Shown piece by piece: positions 15,478-24,700 of a stretch of 64,000 bases of DNA. The DNA comes from CAWCDJ01 sp963796485 (GTDB lineage: Bacteria; Acidobacteriota; Terriglobia; Bryobacterales; Bryobacteraceae), in assembly GCA_963796485.1 (NCBI GenBank), contig CAWCLV010000001.1, forward strand, positions 496,001 through 560,000, read 5' to 3'. A program made the translations under genes and the position numbers. The notes under the pieces are model-generated. The model ran no database searches. It saw only the letters and a program-made list of their open reading frames with translations, and was not told the DNA's origin. Numbering within the stretch: the first letter of the stretch is position 1; each line of letters starts with the position of its first letter.

Positions 15478-17303
15478 TGGTCCACCACCGATCCGGCTGT
15501 CTCGAACTGCAGTTCGTGAAGCCTCTGATAAATTCCGCCGCGTGAGACGAGTTCCTCATGCGTACCGGTCTCCCGCACGCACCCCGCTTCGAGCACCACG
15601 ATTTTGTCGGCGCGGCGGATGGTGGAGAGACGGTGTGCGATCACGATCACGGTACGATGTTCCATCAGGTTCGCCAGGGCTTTCTGTACCAGCATCTCGG
15701 ATTCCGTATCGAGATGCGAGGTCGCCTCGTCGAGAATCAAAATGGGTGCGTTCTTCAGCAGGGCGCGCGCGATCGCGATCCGCTGGCGCTGGCCTCCGCT
15801 GAGCTTCAGGCCGCGGTCGCCGATGACGGTGTCGTAGCCTTCCGGCAGGTTCACGATGAATTCGTGCGCGAGCGCGGTCCTGGCGGCTTCGCGAACCCTC
15901 TCCAGCGGAACGCCCGGCTGCCCGTAACCGATGTTGTTCGATACCGTGTCGTTGAACAGGAAGGTGTCCTGGGCAACCAATCCGATCTGGCGGCGCAGGG
16001 ATGCCAGGCTGATCTCTCGCGCGTCGCGGCCGTCGATCCGGACAGTGCCGCCGGTCACATCGTGGAAACGCGGTACCAGGTTCGCCAGGGTCGTCTTGCC
16101 GGCGCCGCTTGGACCCACCAGCGCGACGACCTCGCCCGCTTTGACCTCCAGGTTCACGGAGTTCAGGTGGAAACCCTCGGGCGCTCCCGCATAGTTGAAC
16201 GAGACGTTCTCGAAAACGATGCCCTGCCGGAAGGCGTCGAGTTGCGGCGCGTTGGGCTTCTCGACGATCGTTTCGGTGTGGTCCAGGTATTCGAAGACCT
16301 TCTGCGAAGCGCCGAGCGCCTGCTGAAAGATATTGTTGATGCCCACCAGTCGCTTCAACGGTTCGAGCAGCAGCAGCAGCGCGGTGAGAAAGCTGACGAA
16401 ATCGCCGGCGCTGATGCTGCCCGTCTTGATATTGGTCCGGGCGTAGGTCAGCAGCGAGATGATCATCACCAGCGCGATGAAATCGACCAGCGGAGAGGAA
16501 AGCGCCTGCTGCAGAATATAGCGGACGTTGGTTCGGAGCAGGCGGTGCGAAGCTTCGCGGAATTTTCGGGACTCGTACCCTTCGGCGCCGAACGCCTTCA
16601 CCACCATGTGGCCGCTGAACGTCTCCTGCAGAATCTGGTTGAGCTCCGCCTGGCGGTCCTGCGTGCGGCGGCTGGTACTTCGAATGCGACGCCCGATGCG
16701 CGTCACCGGCATCATCACCGCGGGCAGGATGGTCAGGCTGACCAGGGCCAGCATCCAATCCGTGCTCACCAGGACAAAGAGCAGCGAGACGGCGGCGAAC
16801 CACTGCCGGAAGAAATCGGCCAGCATCTGAGACGTGGCGAGCTGCACCTTGTCGATATCGTTCATCAGCGACGACATGAGCTGGCCGGTGGAATGCGACT
16901 CGAAGAAGTCCGCCCCCTTGGCCAGGACCTTGTCGAAGACGGCATTCCGCAGGTCCGTCACCGAGGAGAAGCCGGCATAGCTGACCAGGTAATTGCCCAG
17001 ATAGTCGCAAATCCCCTTGGTCAGGAAGGCGGCGATCAGGGCGAACGCCACCATGAACCAGATGCTGCGGCCGTGGATCGGAACCACCTGCTCCAGGTAA
17101 AGCTGATGGCCGAGAATCGGTTTGGCAAGCAGCGGCGTGAGGCCGGCGGGCCGGTCCGCCGTGAGGACGCGGTCGAAGATCGGCCTGACGAGTAGTGCCA
17201 GCGCGCCTTGCGCGGCTCCCGCGATGGCCATCAGGACGACGGACGCGGTCAGATGGACCCAGTACCGGCGCGCATAACCGAGCAGCCGCAGCAGTTCCTT
17301 CAT
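15474..17303 (-). CDS. MsbA-like ABC exporter, fused permease and ATPase
   Basis: 609 residues. The N-terminal half (about 20-330) has six membrane segments of an ABC type IV exporter. The C-terminal half is the ATPase with Walker A GPSGAGKTT, the signature LSGGQRQRIAIARALL, Walker B ILILDEATSHLD and the H-loop VIVIAHRLSTIR. It works as a homodimer. The neighbours (glycosyltransferase 9 with a 4-base overlap upstream) make lipid A or glycolipid flipping, the MsbA role, the best guess; drug or other lipid export cannot be excluded from sequence alone. Confidence 0.85.
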   Translation of the reverse strand: MKELLRLLGYARRYWVHLTASVVLMAIAGAAQGALALLVRPIFDRVLTADRPAGLTPLLAKPILGHQLYLEQVVPIHGRSIWFMVAFALIAAFLTKGICDYLGNYLVSYAGFSSVTDLRNAVFDKVLAKGADFFESHSTGQLMSSLMNDIDKVQLATSQMLADFFRQWFAAVSLLFVLVSTDWMLALVSLTILPAVMMPVTRIGRRIRSTSRRTQDRQAELNQILQETFSGHMVVKAFGAEGYESRKFREASHRLLRTNVRYILQQALSSPLVDFIALVMIISLLTYARTNIKTGSISAGDFVSFLTALLLLLEPLKRLVGINNIFQQALGASQKVFEYLDHTETIVEKPNAPQLDAFRQGIVFENVSFNYAGAPEGFHLNSVNLEVKAGEVVALVGPSGAGKTTLANLVPRFHDVTGGTVRIDGRDAREISLASLRRQIGLVAQDTFLFNDTVSNNIGYGQPGVPLERVREAARTALAHEFIVNLPEGYDTVIGDRGLKLSGGQRQRIAIARALLKNAPILILDEATSHLDTESEMLVQKALANLMEHRTVIVIAHRLSTIRRADKIVVLEAGCVRETGTHEELVSRGGIYQRLHELQFETAGSVVDQ

Positions 17304-18253
17304 GCCGCCACCCGCAGGCGAGAGAGCGCGTCCAGGGCTTGCTGGACCTGCACGCCCTCTATGCCGGACGGCGAAGTCAGGATTTCTGAGGCCGTGCGCC
17401 AGGGCCCCCAGATCGCCGGGTCGGAGGGGCCGAAGATCACGATGACCGGCAAGCCGAACGCGGCCGCCATGTGGGCGGGACCGGAATCGTTGCCGATGAA
17501 CAGCGCGGCTGAAGCCAGCAAGCTTTTGATTTCCGAAAGGGAAGCGCCCTGGATCGTTCGGAAAGCGCGGAAGGGGGTGAGGTTGTCCGAGGCCGCGCCG
17601 ATAAATGCCGGAACGAAGCCAATTTGCTGAAGATGGCGGGCCACTTCGAGGAACCGGCCGGCTGGCCAGGTCTTTACGGTAGTCGCGGCTACAGGGTGGA
17701 TGACGGCCAGTGGGGCAGGCCTCCCGGCCTGCCCGGTTCTATTCTCTAAAGGCGGGCAGGCCGGGAGACCTGCCCCACTGGCGTACAGCCGCGCGCGCGG
17801 AATCTCGCTGACCGGCGCCCCGAGGTGGAACACAGCGCTCGCCAGGTGCTCCGCGGTGTGCACTTTCCGTTCGACACCCAAGATTTCCTGTGCCCTGGGA
17901 ATCCGCAGATTGTAGGCGAACCCGTGCCGGAAATGCGCGAAGCCGGCGCGCAGTCGGGCTCCGGACAAACGGGTCAGCCAGGCGCTGCGGGTGCCGCCAT
18001 GCAGATTCAGGCACAGATCCGGACGCCAGCGGCGCAAGGCCCCCAATTCCGGCGGCAGGATCTGTTCGATTTGCGGACTATCTTCGAAAATGGCGCGGAA
18101 GCGGTCTTCGACAACCACCGCCAGGCGCAGGTCGGGGCGGGCGCGTCCCAGAATGTCGAGGGCGGGCGTGGTGAGCACGCAGTCGCCCAGGGACCGCAGC
18201 CGGATGACAGCTACCCGGCCGTTGCGCGGCAGACATTCCAGTACGCGATCCAC
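17300..18253 (-). CDS. Glycosyltransferase family 9 (heptosyltransferase-like) with in-frame repeat insertion
   Basis: 317 residues. The N-terminal VAVIRLRSLGDCVLTTPAL (14-32) and the C-terminal IGNDSGPAHMAAAFGLPVI and GPSDP blocks are those of the ADP-heptose:LPS heptosyltransferase superfamily, which adds heptose or related sugars to the LPS core on the cytoplasmic side of the inner membrane. Residues about 159-181 (GAGLPACPPLENRTG plus QAGRPAP) come from an inserted family A palindrome of exactly 69 bases. They fall at the boundary between the two Rossmann lobes, just before LAVIHPVAATTVKTWPAGRF, so the enzyme may still fold. The gene overlaps the ABC exporter by 4 bases and follows the Trm112-like gene. 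Confidence 0.85.
   Translation of the reverse strand: MDRVLECLPRNGRVAVIRLRSLGDCVLTTPALDILGRARPDLRLAVVVEDRFRAIFEDSPQIEQILPPELGALRRWRPDLCLNLHGGTRSAWLTRLSGARLRAGFAHFRHGFAYNLRIPRAQEILGVERKVHTAEHLASAVFHLGAPVSEIPRARLYASGAGLPACPPLENRTGQAGRPAPLAVIHPVAATTVKTWPAGRFLEVARHLQQIGFVPAFIGAASDNLTPFRAFRTIQGASLSEIKSLLASAALFIGNDSGPAHMAAAFGLPVIVIFGPSDPAIWGPWRTASEILTSPSGIEGVQVQQALDALSRLRVAA
17710..17778. repeat. Family A palindromic repeat inside a coding gene
   Basis: 69 bases with the same outer arms as the intergenic copies (GTGGGGCAGGCCTCCCGG at one end, CTGCCCCAC at the other) but a shorter A/T-rich centre (TTCTATTCTCTAAAG). It adds 23 codons without a stop or frame change to the glycosyltransferase 9 gene. 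Confidence 0.92.
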
Positions 18254-18257
18254 GGAC

Positions 18258-18428
18258 CTATTCTTCTACCTTTGCCTCGTCCACCAGCATCACGGGAATA
18301 TCGTCGCGGATGGGGTAAACGCGGTGGCATTGCACGCACTTCAAGCCGCTCTGGTCCGGCTTGAGGTCCAAATCGGCCTTGCAGATCGGGCAGACAAGAA
18401 TCTCCAGCAGTTCCTTATTGATAGCCAT
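18258..18428 (-). CDS. Trm112 family zinc-ribbon protein
   Basis: 56 residues. It begins MAINKELLEILVCPICK, continues with a second Cys pair (CVQCHRVYPI) and ends IPVMLVDEAKVEE; Cys13, Cys16 and the later CVQC pair form a zinc ribbon. This is the YcaR/UPF0434-Trm112 fold, small proteins that in other organisms stabilise methyltransferases. In Gram-negative genomes YcaR-type genes often lie next to LPS core or lipid A genes, which fits the glycosyltransferase 9 and MsbA-like genes that follow (4-base gap to the former). Confidence 0.88.
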   Translation of the reverse strand: MAINKELLEILVCPICKADLDLKPDQSGLKCVQCHRVYPIRDDIPVMLVDEAKVEE

Positions 18429-18450
18429 AGCGAATCTTCCAGTTTAACAA

Positions 18451-19122
18451 TTACGCTCCGGCGGCGTTCTGCATTTCCGCGCGCGCCGCCGCGATGGCGG
18501 CCACGAATTGCCGGGCGCGCTCTTCGATGACGTCGAAGCGGCCCTCGCTGACCGTGCGGTTATCCACCAGTTCGCCGCCCACGCCGCAAGCGCAGGCGCC
18601 CGCTTTCAGAAACTCGCCGATGTTCTGGGCGTTCACCCCGCCGGTGGGCACCATCTCGATTTGCGGGAATGGCCCCTTCAACGCCTTGATGTATTTGGCG
18701 CCGCCGACATTTCCGCAGGGGAAGATCTTGACGGCATCCGCACCGGCCTCCCATGCCGCGAGCACTTCCGTGGGCGTGAGGGCGCCGGGAAAAACGGGTT
18801 TGGCGTACCGCTTGGCAATCTCGATGGTGGCGATCCGCAGGCTCGGGGTCACGAAGAACTCCGCCCCGGCGAGCATGCAGACGCGCGCGGTTTCCGGGTC
18901 GAGCACCGTGCCGGCGCCGAGCACCAGTTTGTCGCCGAAACGGGCGGCGACTTTCTCCAGCGCCCGTACCGCGCCCGGTACGGTCATGGTAATTTCCGCG
19001 GCGCGGAGCCCCGCGGCATAGAGCGCCTCCACGGTTCGGACGGCGCCCTCCTCGCTCGAGCAGCGCACGATCGGCACGATGCCGGATTGTTGGATCAAGG
19101 ACAGAATTTCCGAGGGTTTCAT
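18451..19122 (-). CDS. eda: 2-keto-3-deoxy-6-phosphogluconate / 4-hydroxy-2-oxoglutarate aldolase
   Basis: 223 residues. Class I aldolase of the Entner-Doudoroff pathway (KDPG to pyruvate and glyceraldehyde 3-phosphate). The Schiff-base Lys132 sits in ADAVKIFP, the catalytic Glu43 in AAEITMT, and the phosphate-binding region in VPTGGV. Normal length. It is the first gene of the minus-strand cluster, 22 bases before the Trm112-like gene. It could instead act on KDPGal or keto-hydroxyglutarate, which this family also uses. Confidence 0.92.
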   Translation of the reverse strand: MKPSEILSLIQQSGIVPIVRCSSEEGAVRTVEALYAAGLRAAEITMTVPGAVRALEKVAARFGDKLVLGAGTVLDPETARVCMLAGAEFFVTPSLRIATIEIAKRYAKPVFPGALTPTEVLAAWEAGADAVKIFPCGNVGGAKYIKALKGPFPQIEMVPTGGVNAQNIGEFLKAGACACGVGGELVDNRTVSEGRFDVIEERARQFVAAIAAARAEMQNAAGA

Positions 19123-19201
19123 CAGACTTACGCTAACACGCGGGGCGGTCTTCCTGGACCGCGGCGGATGCCCACGTCCGGCTGCCGCACGGACGTCGGG
19201 C

Positions 19202-19221
19202 GGCAGGCGTGGACGCCTGCC
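19202..19221. repeat. Variant palindrome related to family A
   Basis: GGCAGGCG and CGCCTGCC (8-base arms) around TGGA, followed by CCCAC as in family A elements. It lies in the divergent gap between eda and nuoM. The rest of this ~210-base gap shows only GC-rich sequence and a weak TGATAAT box near 19300. Confidence 0.65.
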
Positions 19222-19333
19222 CCACTTCGGTGTCCGGCCGCCCCGCGCACCGGGAGGTTACACTCCGAAACCCCGGTGTCCCCCCGACCCGCACTGGTGA
19301 TAATATGAGGGGCTAATCGCTGGCTGTTCAATT

Positions 19334-20884
19334 ATGGACCACATCCTCTCAATTGTCCTGTTTACGCCGCTGGTCGGTCTTTTGGTGCTGCTGTTCATCC
19401 CCTCTTCGAACGAGCGCGCCATCAAACTATGGGCCAATTTCGCGGCGTTCGCGGGATTCCTGGTTTCCCTGCCGCTGGTGTTCCGGTTCGACCCGGGCAA
19501 AGATTACCAGTTCGTGGAGCGCGCCCGGTGGATTCCCACGCTGGGCGCCAGCTATCACATCGGGATCGACGGGCTCGGCCTCCTTCTCGTGATGCTGACC
19601 ACGGTCATCGGGTTCCTGGCGGTGCTTTCGAGTTGGAACTCGGTGCACGACCGGCTTAAGGAATATTACGCCTTCTTCATGCTCCTGCAGACCGGAATGC
19701 TGGGCGTCTTCATGGCGCTCGATTTCCTGCTGTTCTTCGTCTTCTGGGAAACCGTGCTGGTGCCGATGTATTTCATCATCGGGATCTGGGGCGGGCCGCG
19801 GCGCGTCTATGCGGCCATCAAGTTCATGATTTACACGCTCGTCGGCTCCGTGCTGATGCTGCTCGGTATCCTGACCCTCTACGTCCAGCACTATCAACAG
19901 TTCCAGTTCTATAGCTTCGACATCGCCGACCTGATGCGGCTGCATCTGTCGGGCAGCCTGCAGTGGTGGGTCTTCTGGGCTTTCTTCGTCGGCTTCGCGG
20001 TGAAGGTGCCGATGTGGCCGTTCCACACCTGGCTGCCGGACGCCCACGTAGAGGCGCCCACGGCCGGCTCGGTGGTCCTGGCCAGCGTGCTGCTGAAGAT
20101 GGGGACTTACGGGTTCCTGCGATTCTCGCTGCCGCTGCTGCCGGATGCGGCTAAGAACCCCACCGTGATCAACATTGTCGCGGTGCTTTCCATTATCGGG
20201 ATCGTCTATGGCGCGCTGGCCTCGCTGATGCAGAAGGATTGGAAGAAACTGGTGGCGTATTCCTCGGTCAGCCACCTTGGCTTCTGCACGCTGGGCATTA
20301 TCGCGCTGAATCCCGCGGGAATCTCGGGGTCGATCATCCAGCAGATCAACCATGGCATTTCTACCGGCATGCTCTTCCTGATCGTGGGTGTGGTCTACGA
20401 GCGGAAGCATACGCGCGAGATCGCCGAGTACGGCGGTTTGCTCAAGGTGATGCCGATTTTCACCCTCGTCTTTGGAATCGCGGCCCTGAGTTCGATGGGG
20501 ATGCCGCCGCTCAACGGCTTTGTCGGTGAAATCACGATCCTGGGCGGCGCGTTCCAGATGTCGAAGGTCTGGGCGATCTGGGCGGGGGTCGGGATCGCGC
20601 TCGGGGCGGCCTACCTGCTCTGGCTGTTCCAGCGGACCATGCTGGGCGAAGTGAGTGAATCGAATCGGAGCCTGAAGGACCTGTCGTGGCGGGAGATCGC
20701 GGTGTTCGCCCCCCTGCTGGTCTGGGCCTTCTGGATCGGCCTGAACCCGCAGCCTTACTTCCACGTGCTCGATCGCTCGGTGGCGCAGATCGTCGAGCGC
20801 GTCCAGCCGGGATACTACGCGCAGCAGCACCTTCCGAACCCGCTCGATCAGGGCGCGCGTACGGCGCAACTGCACCGGCCCTGA
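19334..20884 (+). CDS. nuoM: NADH-quinone oxidoreductase subunit M (antiporter-like), stand-alone
   Basis: 516 residues, about fourteen membrane segments. Conserved charged positions of the proton-pumping subunit are visible: the Glu in FFVFWETVLVPMYF, the Lys in FAVKVPMWPFHTWLPDAHVEAPT, the Lys in LLKMGTYGFLRF and the KKLVAYSSVSHLGF block. In complex I, NuoM carries one of the proton channels in the membrane arm. No other nuo gene lies within the window, so this is a second or displaced copy, or belongs to a reduced complex. An Mrp-antiporter subunit is the main alternative, but the length and motifs favour NuoM. Confidence 0.88.
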   Translation: MDHILSIVLFTPLVGLLVLLFIPSSNERAIKLWANFAAFAGFLVSLPLVFRFDPGKDYQFVERARWIPTLGASYHIGIDGLGLLLVMLTTVIGFLAVLSSWNSVHDRLKEYYAFFMLLQTGMLGVFMALDFLLFFVFWETVLVPMYFIIGIWGGPRRVYAAIKFMIYTLVGSVLMLLGILTLYVQHYQQFQFYSFDIADLMRLHLSGSLQWWVFWAFFVGFAVKVPMWPFHTWLPDAHVEAPTAGSVVLASVLLKMGTYGFLRFSLPLLPDAAKNPTVINIVAVLSIIGIVYGALASLMQKDWKKLVAYSSVSHLGFCTLGIIALNPAGISGSIIQQINHGISTGMLFLIVGVVYERKHTREIAEYGGLLKVMPIFTLVFGIAALSSMGMPPLNGFVGEITILGGAFQMSKVWAIWAGVGIALGAAYLLWLFQRTMLGEVSESNRSLKDLSWREIAVFAPLLVWAFWIGLNPQPYFHVLDRSVAQIVERVQPGYYAQQHLPNPLDQGARTAQLHRP

Positions 20885-20940
20885 ATCGACTGCACGGCCG
20901 GGGCCCCGCGAGCGTCGAGTTCATCAGGAGGACGCACTGA

Positions 20941-21429
20941 ATGCGCTTCAGCGCCGCTGTAGTACTCGCCGTTTTGGCCGCCGCTCCGGCTTTCGCCGAA
21001 AACGTCTACAAAGTCGAGTTCAATATCCGGGACGGGAACGATGCCGCCAAAGCCGGCCGCCGTTATACGATGCTCATCGATAACGGCACCAAGGGCACGT
21101 TCAAACTCGGAAGCCGCGTGCCCGTGGTGACCGGCACGTTTCAGCCGGGAGGCAACACTCAGTTCACCTACGTCGATGTCGGGGTGAATATCGAGTGCAC
21201 CGTGATGGACCACAGCCCCCTGGTCGGCTTAAATGCCAGCATCGATCTGAGTATGATCATCCCGCCGGAAAAGGGCGCTCCGCCGGCTCCCAGCCCGACC
21301 ATCAACCAGGTCCGGTTCAATCTGAACACCGATGTGCCGCTGGGCAAGCCCACGGCAGTCACCACGGTGGACGATCCGGTCACCATGCGGAAGTTCGAAG
21401 TCGAAGCCACCGTCACGAAGGTGAACTGA
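20941..21429 (+). CDS. Small exported protein with a secretin-like segment
   Basis: 162 residues with a clear signal peptide (MRFSAAVVLAVLAAAPAFAE). AGGAGG lies 10 bases before the ATG. I do not recognise the family with certainty. The stretch SRVPVVTGTFQPGG to NTQFTYVDVGVNIECT resembles the secretin-core pattern (K/R-x-P-x-x-x-G-x-F followed by a YxDVGVxL strand) of type II/III secretion and type IV pilus secretins, but the protein is far too short to be a full secretin and lacks N-domains. It would be periplasmic or outer-membrane associated. It lies 56 bases after nuoM and is followed by a hairpin. Function unknown. Confidence 0.6.
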   Translation: MRFSAAVVLAVLAAAPAFAENVYKVEFNIRDGNDAAKAGRRYTMLIDNGTKGTFKLGSRVPVVTGTFQPGGNTQFTYVDVGVNIECTVMDHSPLVGLNASIDLSMIIPPEKGAPPAPSPTINQVRFNLNTDVPLGKPTAVTTVDDPVTMRKFEVEATVTKVN

Positions 21430-21430
21430 T

Positions 21431-21448
21431 CCGGCCCAGGGGGGCCGG
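21431..21448 (+). terminator. Hairpin just after the secretin-like gene
   Basis: Perfect 7-bp stem (CCGGCCC with GGGCCGG) around AGGG, starting 2 bases after the stop codon. No U-tract follows, so it may protect the 3' end rather than terminate, or act with Rho. Confidence 0.4.
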
Positions 21449-21765
21449 GGCCGGCGCAGCAGATGGCCCGGGGCGACGAATTCAGCCGGGAAAACGGTTC
21501 ACCGTTACCCGTCCGCCATTGCCGCACGAGCAGGCGCGACGTTTCCAAAAAGTATTTTGTTGGACGTTCGAATTTTTTCCTCGACATATAGCAACGACCG
21601 TAATATCATCCCCCAAGGCAGGAGGACTTCGGGTCTCGACGGGGGCGAAACTCCAGGGGCATGGCTGTCTGGGATGGAGCGCAGTTCCGGAGATAAACCC
21701 GCGCGTTGGACCAATCCAAGCAGAGCCGAAGGACTGTCTGAACTCTATGTTGAGGAGAGATTGGG
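21449..21765 (+). other. Long leader of the TonB-dependent receptor gene, no gene seen
   Basis: A non-coding stretch before the receptor start. Around 21541-21600 the sequence turns AT-rich (AAAAAGTATTTTGTTGGAC, then TTTTTTCC and CATATAG), which may hold the promoter. The next ~165 bases are GC-rich, contain TTGGA/TCCAA and several other short complementary pairs, and end in GAGGAGAG before the ATG. No known riboswitch core was recognised. No convincing reading frame fills it. Confidence 0.4.
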
Positions 21766-24700
21766 ATGGGGAAGAGGGGTACGCTAATCGCTTTACTGCT
21801 GGTATCCGCCACAGCCGTGAATGCGCAGACCACCAGCGGATCGCTTGCCGGCAACATCGTCGATGCTCAGCACGCGGCTGTCGCGAGTTCCGTGGTGACC
21901 GCTACCGAGCTGGAAAAGAAATTCACACTGAGCACAAAGTCGGACGAGCAGGGCCGCTTTGTCTTCACGCAGTTGCCGCCGGGCACTTACCGTGTCACGG
22001 CGGAAGCCCCGGGGTTCAAGAGGTACGAAAGAGTCGGCATCACGCTGAATGCCAATGACAAACTCTCAATCGGCGACGTAGTAATGGAAGTCGGCACCGT
22101 CACCGAACAGATCGAGGTTTCGGCGGTCGCTGTGGAGTTGCAGACCGAAAGCGCCGAGCGCTCCTCGGCGCTGGTTTCCAAGCAGATGGAGAATATCGCG
22201 GTGAACAGCCGCAGTTACCTCGATCTGGTGAAACTGGTACCGGGTGTAGTCAGCACGGTAAACCTGCAGACCGCCGGCCCCGGCGGCTTGGCCAGCATTT
22301 CGGCGAACGGCACGCGCACCAATTCGAACCAGCTCACCATCAACGGAATCAGCAACGTGGATACCGGCTCGAATGGCAGTGTGAACGTCACGCTCAGCCT
22401 GGATTCGATCCAGGAATTCAAGATTCTCACGGGCGTTTACCAGGCGGAGTACGGGCGCTCCATGGGGGCGCAGATTTCGGTGGTGACGAAGAGCGGAACG
22501 TCGGAGTATCACGGCAGCAGCTATTGGTTCCACCGCAATGACAGCCTCAACGCCAACAACTGGCTGAACAACCGCAACGGCCTGCCTCGGAACCTGTTCC
22601 GGTTCAACGACCTCGGATACACGCTGGGCGGCCCGGTATACATTCCGAAGATTCTCAAGAAGAAAGACAAGCTGTTCTTCTTCTGGAGCGAAGAGTTCCA
22701 GCGGCAATTGCGGCCGCAGGGGGCCCACAACATAACGGTGCCGACCGCCCTCGAACGGCAGGGGGACTTTTCGAAGAGCGTGGATAACAACGGCAACCCG
22801 TTTTCGATCATCGACCCGACGACGCATTCGCCATTCCCCGGGAACGTAATTCCGGCAAGCCAACTTTATACTCCGGGAATCGCGCTATTGAAACTGCTGC
22901 CACAGCCCAATGTCCCGGGCGCGTGCGCCACCAGTCCCGGAGCGGCGGGTTGTATCAAGGGCTACGATTATCAATCCCAGATATCCGACCAGTATCCGCG
23001 GCGCGAAGACCTGATTCGCGTGGACTACAACCTGACGTCGAGAATGAGGCTGTTCGGCCACTACATCAACAACAACAACACTTATTCCTCGCAGTACGGC
23101 TCATTTGTTCTGGGGTCGAATACGCCGCTCTCGCCGATTCAATATGCCAACCCCGGTTACAGTTGGGCGGTCGGCAGCACGTATGTCTTTGGGCCGACGC
23201 TGACGAATGAGTTCAACATGGGCGTGAGCAACAACAGCATTCTGATCGACGAGACCACGTCGGCGTATACGCGCACGGCTTCGAACGTCAACCTGCCCCT
23301 GCTCTACCCGAGCGCGGTGCAGCGGGATTATCTTCCGAACGTCACGTTCGGCGGCAGCCGGCTCGCGAACAGCCCCGGGTTCGGCACCAGCGACGCGCCC
23401 TTTATCAACTACAACACCACCATCGACATCACCGACAGCGTGGCCAAGGTTTGGAACCGCCACACGTTCAAGACGGGCGTCTACATGCAGCGCAGCCGGA
23501 AGAACCAGACCTCGTTCGGGGCGTTCGACGGCTCCTATAACTTCGGCGACAATTCGGCCAATCCCTACGACACGGGTTTCGGGTTCGCGAACGCGGCCCT
23601 GGGTGTTTACAACTCCTTTACCCAGGCGGCCAACTTCATCAACGGGCAGTACCGCTACTGGAACCTCGAATTCTATGTCCAGGACACCTGGAAAATCCGG
23701 AAGAACCTGACGCTCGATTACGGCATCCGGACAGCATGGTACCAGCCGCAGTACGACGCTTCGTCGCAGGCTTCGACCTTCGTTCTGAGCCAGTGGAGCG
23801 GTTCGCAGGCGTCGCGGCTCTACGTGCCGCAGATGGTAAACGGCGTCCGGTCGGCGGTGGACCCGGCTACAGGCCAAGTCTTGCCGGCGGCCGATATCGG
23901 GTTCATCGTTCCGGGTACGGGCACCGTGGCCAACGGGATCGCGCAGGGCGGGCAGAACGGCTTCACCAAGTATCTCCAGAACAGTCCGCCGCTCGTCTGG
24001 GGCCCGCGGCTGGGCATTGCGTGGGACCCGATGGGCGACCAGCACTTCGTGATCCGCACGGGAGCCGGGATCTACTATGACCGCTTCCAGGGGAACCGCG
24101 TATTCGACTTCGTACGCAACCCTCCGCTGGGGATCCAGCCGGTGCTCAATTACGGACTGGTCAACACCATCAACCCCGGCAGCGCTTTGCTTTCGCCGCC
24201 CGATTTCTACGCGGCCGACCCGGTAGGCAAGATTCCGACCATCTACAACTTCACTTTCGGCGTGCAGACCAAACTGCCGATGGGGATGGTGCTCGACACC
24301 GCCTATGTGGGCGCGCTCTCCCGGCACCTCCAGGACAACCGCAACCTGAATTATGTGCCCTACGGGTCCGCCTTTTTGCCGCAGAACCAGGATCCGACAT
24401 TGAACCCGAGCGCGCTGCTGGGATCGAGCGCGCTGCCGGTCAACTTCCTGCGCCCGTTCCGCGGAATCGGAAACATCAACCTTTACGAAGGCGGTGCGAC
24501 GGGAAATTACAACTCGCTACAGCTGACTTTGAATCGCCAGGTCGGGCACCTTTTCCTGGGGACGACCTACACCTGGAGCAAGGACCTCACGACGGCCAGC
24601 GGCGACACGAGTTTCGTGCGGCCGGACCAGTACACGCGACAGGCGTACTATGGGCCGTCCAGCAATGACCGGCGACAGAACTTCGCGGTGAACTACGTCT

